From contig NZ_JANUDY010000002.1 of NCBI RefSeq assembly GCF_024809975.1, forward strand, positions 62,001 through 126,000: a DNA stretch of 64,000 bases, written 5' to 3'. Origin of the DNA: Comamonas sp. BIGb0152. GTDB lineage: Bacteria > Pseudomonadota > Gammaproteobacteria > Burkholderiales > Burkholderiaceae_C. The notes under the pieces were generated by a model that was not told the DNA's origin, searched no databases, and saw nothing but the letters and a program-made list of their open reading frames with translations. This document shows, piece by piece, positions 35,424-43,878 of this stretch. The stretch's first letter is position 1, and the number at the start of each line of letters is the position of its first letter. Made by a program: the position numbers and the translations under genes.

Positions 35424-36382
35424 TCAAGGCTTGAGCAACACCTTGCGCTTGCGGCCCGATTGCAGGCTGGCCGTTGCGGCTTGGGCAGCATCGCCCAGGT
35501 CGTAGATGGCCTCGGTCGGCAGCTTCAGCTCCGCACCCAGAACGCGCTGGATCAGCTCGCCGATCAGGTGCCGTTTTTCTTGGGCGGGCATCGCCTCACT
35601 CAGCTTGCTGCCCCAAAAGCCTTTGACGATGGCCTGTTTGAAGATCATGGCGCCTGAATCAATTTGCATCGGCTCGCCCGCCATGGTGCCAAACGCCACC
35701 AGGGTGCCGCCTTGGCCCAGCAGGGCCAGCAGCGCGGCACTGGCAGCGCCACTAATCGAATCGACCGCAGCATAGGCACCGCTGGCGCCCAGCAGCGCGC
35801 TGGTGTGGTGCTGCCAGTCTGCTTGCGCGGTGGACAAGACGTTAGCAATACCCAAGTCCGCCAGCTCCTACACCGCCTCATCGCGGCGCAACAGGTTGAG
35901 CGCGTGCAAGCCACGCGCACCGGCCAGCATGGCCAGCGTTTTGCCCACGGCGCCGTTGGCGGTGTTCTGCGCAATCCATTGCCCCGGCTTGATGTTGAGA
36001 AGCTCCAGCAGCATCAAGGCGCTGAGCGGCATGGCGATGAGCTGGGCGACGACCTCGTCGGGAATCGCATCGGGCACGGGCGCCAGGAAGTACTCGGCCC
36101 AGGTGCCGTGGACGCCGGCGGCCGCGACGCGCTGGCCGCTGCTGGCGCTGTCAACGTCCGGCCCCACGGCCTCCACCACGCCAATGGCCTCGCTGCCGCC
36201 AATCGCTGGCGGCGTGGGCTTGTAACCATAGCGGCCGCGCACGGTCCAGAGGTCATGGTTGAGGTTGGGGTCAGCAAGGTTTTGATACGGACCTCGCCTG
36301 TTGCCGGTTGGGGGATGGGCTGGTCGCCCAAGCCCAGCACCTCGGCGGGTTCGCCAAAGCTGGTGTGGATCGCACTGCGCAT
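35424..36382 (-). pseudogene. Zinc-type alcohol dehydrogenase/quinone reductase family pseudogene
   Basis: Three reading-frame blocks form one MDR-family protein. The N-terminal block (MRSAIHTSFGEPAEVLGLGD) shifts frame by one base near 36265-36275. The middle block (IGGSEAIGVVEAVGPDVDSA, then NTANGAVGKTLAMLAGARGL) runs to an in-frame TAG at 35868-35870. The C-terminal block continues ELADLGIANVLSTAQADW and GQGGTLVAFGTMAGEPM to the end. The reader of the family is clear (2-enoyl thioester reductase/ADH-like) but two lesions make it inactive. It converges on the DeoR gene. Confidence 0.8.
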
Positions 36383-36452
36383 GGTTGCGAAAGCGTGGTA
36401 ACTCCAGTTTCCCAGACCTGTCCGCTTGAATAACTTATTGAGACGTCACACC

Positions 36453-36535
36453 TAGGCACCCTCTGCAAAACTCCCTGCCGTGGTCTGAACGCGGTCTCGG
36501 GCGATCCGCTGCGTTGTCTTCCTTGTCAATAGCTA
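36453..36535. mobile_element. MITE-like repeat, truncated copy (copy 5 of 5)
   Basis: TAGGCACCCTCTGCA then AAACTCCCTGCCGTGGTCTG, GGGCGATCCGCTGCG and TTGTCTTCCTTGTCAATAGC match the full element in the same orientation and stop in the middle of the central palindrome. About half of the element is missing. It marks the boundary between the ADH pseudogene and the AT-rich toxin-like segment. Confidence 0.75.
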
Positions 36536-36547
36536 CTGACCACAGGG

Positions 36548-36586
36548 AATACCTCAAGAGAGGATGTAAGCCATTCTTGAGGTATT
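36548..36586. repeat. 12-bp inverted repeat
   Basis: AATACCTCAAGA (36548-36559) and TCTTGAGGTATT (36575-36586) are exact inverse copies around a 15-base loop. It lies directly after the truncated repeat and about 150 bases beyond the stop of the minus-strand lipoprotein gene. It could form a stem-loop in RNA, but no T-run follows on either strand. Confidence 0.5.
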
Positions 36587-36739
36587 TTGGTTTGGTACTC
36601 GATAAGATATTTTCCCATTTCATAAAAAATATTAATGACACTCGCCTAGCTGCATGCGAAAGCTGATGCTGCTGGAAAAACAAAAAACACTTATCAGTCG
36701 TGCAAGGATAATTAAAATTACGAATAGAATATATAATAA

Positions 36740-37180
36740 TTACATTCTATCGCCGCCACCGCAGCAAGAGTCGGTTTCTGCGCACTTTGGTTGAATGCCA
36801 ACATTAACAACATTCAAAAAATAAGATTGCGCTTCTTTTGCTGAATTTTCAAGCGGTGCGTCGCCATATTTAATCTCAATGGTGCCATTTCTCAATGGTT
36901 CTAGCAAGAAAAGAATGTTCTTTAAACGAGCATCAGATAGATTACGTGTTTTTTGATTATCTTTAAGTGAGTTGGTGTAAGCATAGGTATAGCTTATTCC
37001 AAGGCGATTCCGTCGATCAATGAACCACTCTACCAGTTCCCGTGCCTCTTTAGCCCCTAATTCTGCGCTGTTCGGACTGAATTTGACTGTATGCTGTAAC
37101 CCTCCAAGGCTGCATGCAGAAGCAGCAAAGGCTAAACAGGATAAGCCAGTAATAAGTATTTTGAATATTTTTATTGTCAT
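36740..37180 (-). CDS. Small lipoprotein, candidate immunity partner of the M35 protease
   Basis: A 146-residue protein with an N-terminal hydrophobic segment and a lipobox-like ASAC placing the acylated Cys at 23. The mature domain (VKFSPNSAELGAKEARELVE, SDARLKNILFLLEPL) resembles an OmpA-like alpha/beta fold; the C-terminus is Cys-rich (AETDSCCGGGD). Its ATG overlaps the protease stop by 4 bp, so the two are translationally coupled. A periplasm-facing lipoprotein immediately downstream of a protease gene is a common immunity layout, but the pairing is inferred. GC content is low. Confidence 0.65.
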   Translation of the reverse strand: MTIKIFKILITGLSCLAFAASACSLGGLQHTVKFSPNSAELGAKEARELVEWFIDRRNRLGISYTYAYTNSLKDNQKTRNLSDARLKNILFLLEPLRNGTIEIKYGDAPLENSAKEAQSYFLNVVNVGIQPKCAETDSCCGGGDRM

Positions 37181-38031
37181 ACATGCTCCACTTGATACGG
37201 CACCGTTATGTCCATCCCAAGAATGTAAGATGCCAAACTATCTGCATTCATTCTAGCTTTGGGCTGTTTGGCATGAGCTAACGCATTACCTGCTCCGTAA
37301 TACGGATCTTTTGAGCCGGCTACATCATTGAAGTGAGTGACTTCGTGAATTAGTGATAGTAGTTGAGAGTCTTTGCCGTTGAACGTATTCGTTCCGTAGG
37401 TCATCCCTCTTTTGGGAATCTCAAAGAATATCATGTTTATTAGAATTCTGTGCCGCTTTGTATCTGCCGCACATACTGAAGCAACAACCCCTTCTTGCCC
37501 CAGTCCCTTTCCAGGCAAACATCCAGCATCTACATTGTTTTCAGCAGTGTCATAATCAAAGCTATCTGGCGTTAGTTCTCGTAAAACTCGAATGATAGAA
37601 TCAATTCTTGGCAATAAATAATCGCGAATTTCTTGTTCTGAACTATTGAACCATTTCATTGTTCTTGCTTTAGCTTTTTCATCCCATCTCAGCAATTCAG
37701 CACGTCTATTCTGCGCATAGGTCACTGCCTCGTCGCGCAAGCCCATCATCATCTTGCCGAACTCTTCACTCTTCACATTGAAGCAAGTCAATGTGTCGTC
37801 AGACCATGGCTCCTCTACTGACTGCGAAACACTAGTCTGAGACTTCTTATAAGCAAGTGGTTGACGGCTGGGGGAAGGGAATTCACGCTCATCCGGGAGC
37901 TCACCGTTCCACGGGTTAGCAGGAGCCTGGTGTTTGAAAAAGCTATCACCTGATACTCCACTACCTGCAGTCAACCTTGCTATCTCATCTGGTCGTGTGC
38001 CAATTGGGCCTGGAATTTTAAAAAACACCAT
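37177..38031 (-). CDS. M35-type (aspzincin) metalloendopeptidase, candidate secreted toxin
   Basis: A 284-residue protein with no signal peptide. The catalytic end shows LIHEVTHFNDVAGSKDPYYG: His229, Glu230 and His233 of HExxH, followed by GSKDPYYG with Asp242, the aspzincin pattern GTxDxxYG of M35 peptidases. A Met/Ala-rich NADSLASYI block follows, usual in this family. The N-terminal 80 residues are Pro/Ser-rich and disordered-like, as in secreted effectors. It precedes a coupled lipoprotein gene. By analogy with type VI-associated M35 effectors, it may be an antibacterial toxin, although no VgrG, PAAR or Hcp gene is in view. Confidence 0.72.
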   Translation of the reverse strand: MVFFKIPGPIGTRPDEIARLTAGSGVSGDSFFKHQAPANPWNGELPDEREFPSPSRQPLAYKKSQTSVSQSVEEPWSDDTLTCFNVKSEEFGKMMMGLRDEAVTYAQNRRAELLRWDEKAKARTMKWFNSSEQEIRDYLLPRIDSIIRVLRELTPDSFDYDTAENNVDAGCLPGKGLGQEGVVASVCAADTKRHRILINMIFFEIPKRGMTYGTNTFNGKDSQLLSLIHEVTHFNDVAGSKDPYYGAGNALAHAKQPKARMNADSLASYILGMDITVPYQVEHV

Positions 38032-38065
38032 TTTCTCATCCCCTTCAGAAATTACAGATTTTTTG

Positions 38066-38519
38066 TCAATGCAGCATGCTTTGAAGCTGGGCTTTCATTT
38101 TTGTGGGTACCGATCGCCATTCTGGGGTGTCCACGCTCCACATCACTGCTGTTTGTTTCGCACCGAGAAGCGTGCGGATTTTCCCGTTCCAACCAGCGCT
38201 TTTGTAGATTGGATCAGCCTCACAGAATGTGACTTCTTGCCAGCCCACGAGGGGGCGGAGACTTGCCGGGTGGTATTCGAAAAATCGGATCGTGGCGGGT
38301 TCTGCCCCACGCAGGTCGCTCTAGCACCTTGCTTGCCAGGTCTTCAATCACGTTTGTGGTGGGGATCTGTATGCGTGCACTTTGCTCAAAAATCACAACT
38401 TGCTGCTCGTCAATCTCTGCAATTGGGTAGCGGTAGAAGCTGGCTTTGTTGGTGAGCCCCATGTGTTTCATTGTTTTCATCAATGTACTAGCGAAAGCAA
38501 ATAGCAATTTCGGTTGCAT
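38066..38519 (-). pseudogene. Frameshifted gene of unknown family upstream of the M35 gene
   Basis: An N-terminal frame (MQPKLLFAFASTLMKTMKHM, SFYRYPIAEIDEQQVVIFEQ, NVIEDLASKVLE) continues in another frame (DLRGAEPATIRFFEYHPASL, GWQEVTFCEADPIYKSAGWN, LLGAKQTAVMWSVDTPEWRS) after a one-base shift near 38320. Together they give about 150 coherent residues. I do not recognise the family. It sits 34 bp upstream of the protease gene and could be its former partner or adaptor. Confidence 0.5.
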
Positions 38520-38650
38520 TGTACGACCTAGTCTGACGATTGGCGAACCTCTCACGATCTCGAATTTCTCGTGCAAGATGAGTGAAGGTGAGTCGGCTGC
38601 TTAAGCCGCGCACGTTGAAGCCACACAGAGCATTTTGACCAGTTTGACGC

Positions 38651-39130
38651 TCAATCTCCTGCTTGCAGACGCACTTGGTTCTTTGAGGGTCGGGTCTTGA
38701 AGAAGGGACGCACGCATTCATCCAAGAAGGGGGCTAGACGCTTGGATATGTAGCAAGCAGCCATCATCGTCATGGTCGCCGTTGCTCGGGCCTGTCCGAT
38801 CAAGCGTACGAACTTGCCTTCATGTGGAAAATGCCTGCGCACACCTGCTCGATCTTGGCCTATCTCTTGGAAATTCGCTGTTGGCGTCTTTCCTGGCATT
38901 CACTCAGCGGCTTGCCCTTGTGTGCCCTGCGTTGAATACCAAATTTAAAGCCTACTGCCGCAATCATTTTCTGGCGCTGCGCGCTCGGCTACGCCTTTTC
39001 GGCATTGACCTCTTTGCCCGTGTTGCGCTGGTCTAGCACCACGTCAAAGTGATACCCATCGTGCTTGATCGCGGTGCCCGTGGGCATGCCCCGGATGAAT
39101 CCATGTTTATGAACCACGCTCGCACGCCAC
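38651..39130 (-). pseudogene. IS5-family transposase remnant
   Basis: Pieces of an IS5-type DDE transposase are scattered over three frames: HKHGFIRGMPTGTAIKHDGY with HFDVVLDQRNTGKEVNAEKA, then NLVFN/RRAHKGKPLSECQER-like residues, and an intact C-terminal block GKFVRLIGQARATATMTMMA with ACYISKRLAPFLDE. Stops and frameshifts separate them. No complete catalytic domain or terminal inverted repeats were found. Confidence 0.65.
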
Positions 39131-39420
39131 CATCACCCCGGAGGGATAAACCAAGAGTCTGCCTTTAGCGCGGGCAGCGCGGTGCTGCAGGTGATCGACC
39201 AACGCGGCGAGTTAGGCGAAATTTTTACATGCTCCCTTCCTGACTTGGTTGGAAAGTGTCAGCCATCGCCGCGATTGCAGATCCTCAGCGGGTGCATATG
39301 AAACAAGAGGCTGTAGCTATGTTATGTTTCATCCAGTTTCAGGGTGACACGTACAGCCGGTCGGAGGGCTGTTCGCGCAGACCTGATTTTTCATTGCGAT
39401 ACGCCCACAGAGGAGTCCGT
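39131..39420. other. Non-coding bases, transposase-adjacent debris
   Basis: Sequence between the IS5 remnant and the 84-residue gene. An in-frame extension of the latter starts at 39256 but has no ribosome site or recognisable content. Confidence 0.35.
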
Positions 39421-39675
39421 ATGAGATCCCGTGCAAAGTCTTTGTCGGAACTACAAATCACCGTCGTCACTCCAGACCAGACCAATTTATTCAAGATGGC
39501 CTATTTGGCTGGCATCACCGATGCGGCTGCCATCTTCAAGGTGGACGCCGAGACCGCTGCCAGCGATGAAGTGGCGCAGCGCGTTACCGCCGCACTGGCG
39601 CAGGCCGTGGCGGCGTTTGAGGACGATTGCCTCTCGGTGAGCCCTTGTCCTCTGGCACCGGAGGCGGACACCTGA
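39421..39675 (+). CDS. Hypothetical 84-residue protein
   Basis: ATG 39421 follows a GGAG stretch (AGAGGAGTCCGT). The protein is mostly helical: ELQITVVTPDQTNLFKMAYL, AGITDAAAIFKVDAETAASD, EVAQRVTAALAQAVAAFED. No family is recognised. A strong intrinsic terminator 23 bp after the stop supports a real, separately transcribed gene. It stands between IS debris and the ChrB gene. Confidence 0.6.
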   Translation: MRSRAKSLSELQITVVTPDQTNLFKMAYLAGITDAAAIFKVDAETAASDEVAQRVTAALAQAVAAFEDDCLSVSPCPLAPEADT

Positions 39676-39697
39676 CGGAGAGGGACGCCAGCAGCGC

Positions 39698-39720
39698 AGC
39701 CCCGTACGCGGGGCTTTTTT
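39698..39720 (+). terminator. Intrinsic terminator
   Basis: AGCCCCG and CGGGGCT pair over 7 bp around TACG and run directly into TTTTTT. It closes the 84-residue gene. Confidence 0.85.
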
Positions 39721-39837
39721 GCGTCTGTGCAACGGGTTGGCGGTGCCGGGGCGCGTTTTAAAAACGCCTGCACCACCGCTGGAATGGATCAGGCATTCAG
39801 AATAAAATGAAACGGTCGTCACAAATTTTGATGATCG

Positions 39838-40380
39838 ATGGATGCTATTAAATGGTTGCTGCTGACCTATAAGGTCCCCGCCGAGCCCACCGCCAAACGC
39901 ATGGCGCTGTGGCGGCGCCTCAAGGCCCTGGGGGCCGTGTATCTGCAAAACGGCGTGTGCCTGCTGCCCAAGACCGATGACCATGTGCGCCGTCTTAAGG
40001 TGCTGGAAAACGACATCGCCGCCATGGACGGTGACTGCGTGCTGCTCGAGACCATTGCGCTCGACCGCCTGCAGGAGGACAAGGTCATCACCCGCTTCAA
40101 GGCCGACCGCGACGACCAGTACCGCGAGCTGCTGGGCCGCTGCCAGGATTTCGAGGCCGAGATTGCCAAGGAGATCGCGATCGAGAAGTTCACTTATGCC
40201 GAGCTGGACGAGGAAGAGACCGATCTGAAAAAACTGCAGACCTGGTACGAGAAGATCCGCAAGCTGGACTTCTACGACGCACCGCTGGCAGTCACTGCGG
40301 CCGAGCGCCTGCAGCACTGCGAATCCTTGCTGGAGGCCTACGCCCAACGGGTGTATGAGGCGCATGACGAAAACCGCTGA
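39838..40380 (+). CDS. ChrB N-terminal-domain protein (chromate-resistance family)
   Basis: A 180-residue protein matching the N-terminal ChrB domain: KWLLLTYKVPAEPTAKRMAL, LKALGAVYLQNGVCLLPK, and a helical C-terminal part (DFEAEIAKEIAIEKFTYAEL). Full ChrB regulators are about 300 residues, so only one domain is present. ChrB senses chromate and usually precedes chrA; here the next gene, overlapping by 26 bp, is an MFS transporter and no chrA is in view. A function in sensing or sequestration is inferred. Confidence 0.78.
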   Translation: MDAIKWLLLTYKVPAEPTAKRMALWRRLKALGAVYLQNGVCLLPKTDDHVRRLKVLENDIAAMDGDCVLLETIALDRLQEDKVITRFKADRDDQYRELLGRCQDFEAEIAKEIAIEKFTYAELDEEETDLKKLQTWYEKIRKLDFYDAPLAVTAAERLQHCESLLEAYAQRVYEAHDENR

Positions 40381-41584
40381 CACCCCCCATCCCGCTGCCG
40401 AGGGCGCCCTGCAGCGCGGCGCAGGTGCGGTGCCGCGCAGTGTCTGGGCGCTGGGCTTTGTCTCGATGCTGATGGATATCTCATCCGAGATGGTCCATGC
40501 GCTGCTGCCCCTCTATATGGTGGCGGTGCTGGGCACCTCGGTGTTGGCGGTGGGCCTGATCGAGGGCATGGCCGAGGCCACGGCCTCCATCGTCAAGGTG
40601 TTCTCCGGCGCGATCAGCGACCGCTTTGGCAAGCGCAAGCTGCTGGCCGTGCTGGGCTATGGCCTGGGGGCCCTGACCAAGCCGGTGTTCCCGCTGGCGG
40701 GCGGGCTGGAATGGCTGGTGGGTGCGCGCTTTGTGGACCGGGTCGGCAAAGGGATTCGCGGCGCGCCGCGTGATGCGCTGGTGGCCGATGTGACGCCACC
40801 GCATTTGCGCGGCACCGCCTACGGCCTGCGCCAGACCTTGGACACCATTGGCGCCTTTACCGGCCCCTTGCTGGCCATCGGCTTGATGTGGTGGACGGCA
40901 GACAACTACCAGCTGGTGTTTTGGCTGGCGGTGCTGCCGGCGTTTGCGGCGGTGGCGGTTCTGGTGTTTTTTGTGAAAGAGCCCGCAACACCCGTGGCGC
41001 AAAGGCCGCGCCAACTGCCCTTGCGCAAAAGCGAGCTGCAGCGCTTGCCCCGGGCTTACTGGATGGTGGTCGGCCTGGGCCTGGTGTTCACCCTGGCGCG
41101 TTTTAGCGAGGCATTTTTGATCCTGCGCGCGCAGTCGGCCGGCCTGCCGCCCATGTGGGCGCCTGCGGTACTGGTGGTCATGGGCCTGGCCTATGCGCTG
41201 TCGGCCTATCCGGCCGGGGTGCTGTCCGACCGCCGGCCCCGGCAGGATGTGCTGCTGGCCGGCCTGGGCTTGCTGGTCGCTGCCGATCTGGTGCTGGCCT
41301 TTGTGCCTGGTGTGCTGGGCCTGGGGCTGGGGGTAGCGCTGTGGGGCCTGCACATGGGTTTTAGCCAAGGCCTGTTCAACGCCATGATTGCCGACAGCGC
41401 CCCGGCCGCGCTGCGCGGCACTGCGTTTGGCATCTTCCATCTGCTCACGGGCGTGGCCTTGCTGCTGGCCAGCGTGATCGCCGGGCTGCTGTGGGATGCC
41501 ATTGGCTACCAGGCCACCTTTGTTTGCGGCGCCGGCTTTGCGCTGCTGGCGGCGCTGGGGCTGCTGCAGCGCGCGCGGGGCTGA
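40355..41584 (+). CDS. MFS transporter in a ChrB operon
   Basis: A 409-residue major facilitator protein with 12 predicted hydrophobic segments; ATG 40355 or 40364 both fit. The family loop 2-3 motif appears as GAISDRFGKRK and a second half-repeat in AGVLSDRRPRQDV. ARFVDRVGKGIRGAPRDALV is the loop typical of this MFS subgroup. It overlaps the ChrB-like gene, so coexpression is certain on layout. Efflux of chromate or another oxyanion is suggested by the neighbour only. Confidence 0.85.
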   Translation: MRRMTKTADTPHPAAEGALQRGAGAVPRSVWALGFVSMLMDISSEMVHALLPLYMVAVLGTSVLAVGLIEGMAEATASIVKVFSGAISDRFGKRKLLAVLGYGLGALTKPVFPLAGGLEWLVGARFVDRVGKGIRGAPRDALVADVTPPHLRGTAYGLRQTLDTIGAFTGPLLAIGLMWWTADNYQLVFWLAVLPAFAAVAVLVFFVKEPATPVAQRPRQLPLRKSELQRLPRAYWMVVGLGLVFTLARFSEAFLILRAQSAGLPPMWAPAVLVVMGLAYALSAYPAGVLSDRRPRQDVLLAGLGLLVAADLVLAFVPGVLGLGLGVALWGLHMGFSQGLFNAMIADSAPAALRGTAFGIFHLLTGVALLLASVIAGLLWDAIGYQATFVCGAGFALLAALGLLQRARG

Positions 41585-41717
41585 TTGCCCCGTTGGCGAT
41601 GACGACACAGCGGCTGAAGCGGCCCTTGCTGGCCGTTCTTTTGCATTTTTAGGGCCTTGCACCCAGATTTCTGGCCATCGGTGCTGCTTGGCGGATGCCG
41701 CAATAATTGCCGGCCAG

Positions 41718-41743
41718 AATGATTATCAAGACTCATTCTCATT
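41718..41743. promoter_or_regulatory. Fur-box-like site
   Basis: AATGATTATCAAGACTCATT followed by CTCATT contains two overlapping half-sites close to the Fur consensus (TGATTATCA and TCATTCTCATT). It lies about 100 bp upstream of the DUF3649-PepSY-DUF3325 genes, families generally linked to iron uptake. A stem-loop CCATGCCT/AGGCATGG sits between the site and the start. Confidence 0.6.
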
Positions 41744-41839
41744 TAAAATACCGCGCGGCGCAGCCATGCCTTGCCAGGCATGGGCCATGCGCCTCGGGGT
41801 CCTACCACCGTGGTGGGCCCTGTTCACAGGATTGTCTAG

Positions 41840-42166
41840 ATGCAAACAGCCGAAAACCACCCACCAGCAGCGGGGCTGTTGGGCTATCGCGCGCGGGTCG
41901 CCTCGCGGGCCATCGCCGCCATTGGGGGCGGCTATGCCTTGGCAGCAGCCTCTGCCGCAGCGGGGGCCGTGGGCTTTCAGTACCTGGGCATGGCTCGGGT
42001 GGATGCGACGATGGCGGCCACGATGCTGGCCTTTGTGGTCTACGCCGTGGCGGCGATGTGGGCCTTTGGCTGCGCGACTGCCTTGCGTGCCTGGCTGGGC
42101 ATTGCGCTGCCGGCGGGCGCGCTGGCGCTGCTGGCCTGGGTACTGGCGCCGGGGGCCGTGGCATGA
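41840..42166 (+). CDS. DUF3649-type small membrane protein
   Basis: A 108-residue protein with three hydrophobic segments (AIAAIGGGYALAAASAAAGA, MAATMLAFVVYAVAAMWAFG, IALPAGALALLAWVLAPGAV). The layout matches DUF3649 proteins encoded ahead of PepSY iron-uptake genes. It overlaps the next gene by 4 bp. Function unknown; probably an inner-membrane accessory for iron acquisition. Confidence 0.72.
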   Translation: MQTAENHPPAAGLLGYRARVASRAIAAIGGGYALAAASAAAGAVGFQYLGMARVDATMAATMLAFVVYAVAAMWAFGCATALRAWLGIALPAGALALLAWVLAPGAVA

Positions 42167-43878
42167 GGGTCGATGGCAAACCCGAGGGCCTGCGGCAATC
42201 GATGTCGTGGTTGCATACCTGGAGCGGGCTGCTGCTGGGCTGGCTGCTGTATGCGGTGTTCTTTACCGGCACTTTGAGTTTTTTCCGTGCCGAGATCACG
42301 GACTGGATGCGGCCCGAGCTGCACCAGTCGGTGCCGGATGCGGGCACCGCGCAGCGCGGGCTGGATGCCATGCAGGCGATTGCGCCCAAGGCCAGCAGCT
42401 GGACTTTGTCGCTGCCCAATGAGCGCCAGACGGCCATCGAGGCCTCCTGGCGCGAGCCCGGGGCCGCCGCCGGGCGGGCGGGCACGCAGCGCAGCACCCT
42501 GGATGCAGGCACTGGCGAGCAGCTCCAGCCGCGCGAGACGCGGGGCGGCGGCTTTCTCTACCGCTTCCATTTCGAGCTTTACGCCATGCCGCGTATCTGG
42601 GGCCGCTGGATTGTGGGCTTTGCCACCATGCTGATGCTGGTGGCCATCATCAGCGGCGTCATCACCCATAAGAAAATCTTCAGCGATTTCTTCACCTTCC
42701 GCCCGCGCAAGGGCCAGCGCTCCTGGCTGGATGCCCACAATGCCACCGCCGTGCTGGCGCTGCCTTTTCATCTCGTGATCACCTTTAGCGGCCTGGTGCT
42801 GCTGATGAACATACTGATGCCCTGGGGTGTGCAGACCGCTTACAGCGGTGACAGCAATGCCTACTTCTCTGAGCTGCGCGGCAACCGCCAGGCGCAGCCC
42901 GGCGCTGCAAATGCCAATGGCCCGCGCGAAGGCGGCCGCGCAAGCCGCCAGGCCGAGGCAGATACCGATGCGCCAGTGGCGTTGGCGCCCGTGGGCCCGA
43001 TGCTGGCCGCAGCCATGGCGCAATGGCCTGCGCATGGCGTGGGCAGCATCACGGTCAACGCGCCGGGCACGGCCCGCGCCACGGTGGAGTTGCGCGAGGG
43101 TGGGGGATCGAGCCTGGTCAACCGGGGTGCGGGATCGACCTTGTTGTTTGATGGCGTCACGGGCGAGCCGCGCCCAGCGCCTGAGGCAGCGGCCATCTCT
43201 TGGCCGCGTGCCACCAGCAATGTGCTGGCCAGCGTGCACCTGGGCCGCTTTGCCGAGCCGCTGGTGCGCTGGTTGCTGTTTTTGAGCGGGGTGGTGGGCA
43301 CCATCATGGCCGCCACCGGCATGGTGATCTGGGTGGTCAAGCGCTTGCCCGAGCGGCGCAAGCTGGGCCGCACGCCCCATGGCCACCGGCTGGTGGAGGT
43401 GCTCAATGTGGGCGCCATTGCCGGCCTGTCCGTGGCAACGGCTTCGTTCTTCTGGTTCAACCGCTTGCTGCCCGCTGAGCTGGCCGGCCGCAGTGACTGG
43501 GAGATTCGCGGCTTCTTTACCGTATGGGCGCTGTGCCTGCTGCACCCGCTGCTGCGCCCGCACCGCCAAGCCTGGCGTGAGCAAATGCTGGCAGCGACCC
43601 TGCTGTTTGCCTTGCTGCCACTGCTCAACGGCCTGAGCGGAGGCGCTTGGCTGACCCAAAGCCTGGCCCAGTCGCAGTGGAGCATTGCGGGTTTTGATGT
43701 GATGATGCTGGCCCTGGCAGCACTGCATGGCTGGGTGGTGTGGTGGTTGGCGCGCAGCAAGCAGACGGCAAGCCCTGCCGCACGCAAGGCGGTAGCGCCC
43801 GCCAAGGCCGCTGCAGCGGATGCCGGCCTGCTGGCGCCCCAGCCTGCCGTGGCCACGGCGATGGAGCAGCAGCCATGA
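42163..43878 (+). CDS. PepSY-domain transmembrane protein (PiuB-like)
   Basis: A 571-residue inner-membrane protein from ATG 42163, which overlaps the previous stop; a longer frame from 41707 would read through the Fur-like site. It begins with the PepSY_TM pattern SWLHTWSGLLLGWLLYAVFF, continues with a periplasmic domain, FELYAMPRIWGRWIVGFATM, and more TM helices to the C-terminus, with conserved His residues (HTWSG, HNATAVLALPFHLVITFSG) that could bind haem. Such proteins are thought to reduce ferric siderophores at the inner membrane. Confidence 0.83.
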   Translation: MRVDGKPEGLRQSMSWLHTWSGLLLGWLLYAVFFTGTLSFFRAEITDWMRPELHQSVPDAGTAQRGLDAMQAIAPKASSWTLSLPNERQTAIEASWREPGAAAGRAGTQRSTLDAGTGEQLQPRETRGGGFLYRFHFELYAMPRIWGRWIVGFATMLMLVAIISGVITHKKIFSDFFTFRPRKGQRSWLDAHNATAVLALPFHLVITFSGLVLLMNILMPWGVQTAYSGDSNAYFSELRGNRQAQPGAANANGPREGGRASRQAEADTDAPVALAPVGPMLAAAMAQWPAHGVGSITVNAPGTARATVELREGGGSSLVNRGAGSTLLFDGVTGEPRPAPEAAAISWPRATSNVLASVHLGRFAEPLVRWLLFLSGVVGTIMAATGMVIWVVKRLPERRKLGRTPHGHRLVEVLNVGAIAGLSVATASFFWFNRLLPAELAGRSDWEIRGFFTVWALCLLHPLLRPHRQAWREQMLAATLLFALLPLLNGLSGGAWLTQSLAQSQWSIAGFDVMMLALAALHGWVVWWLARSKQTASPAARKAVAPAKAAAADAGLLAPQPAVATAMEQQP

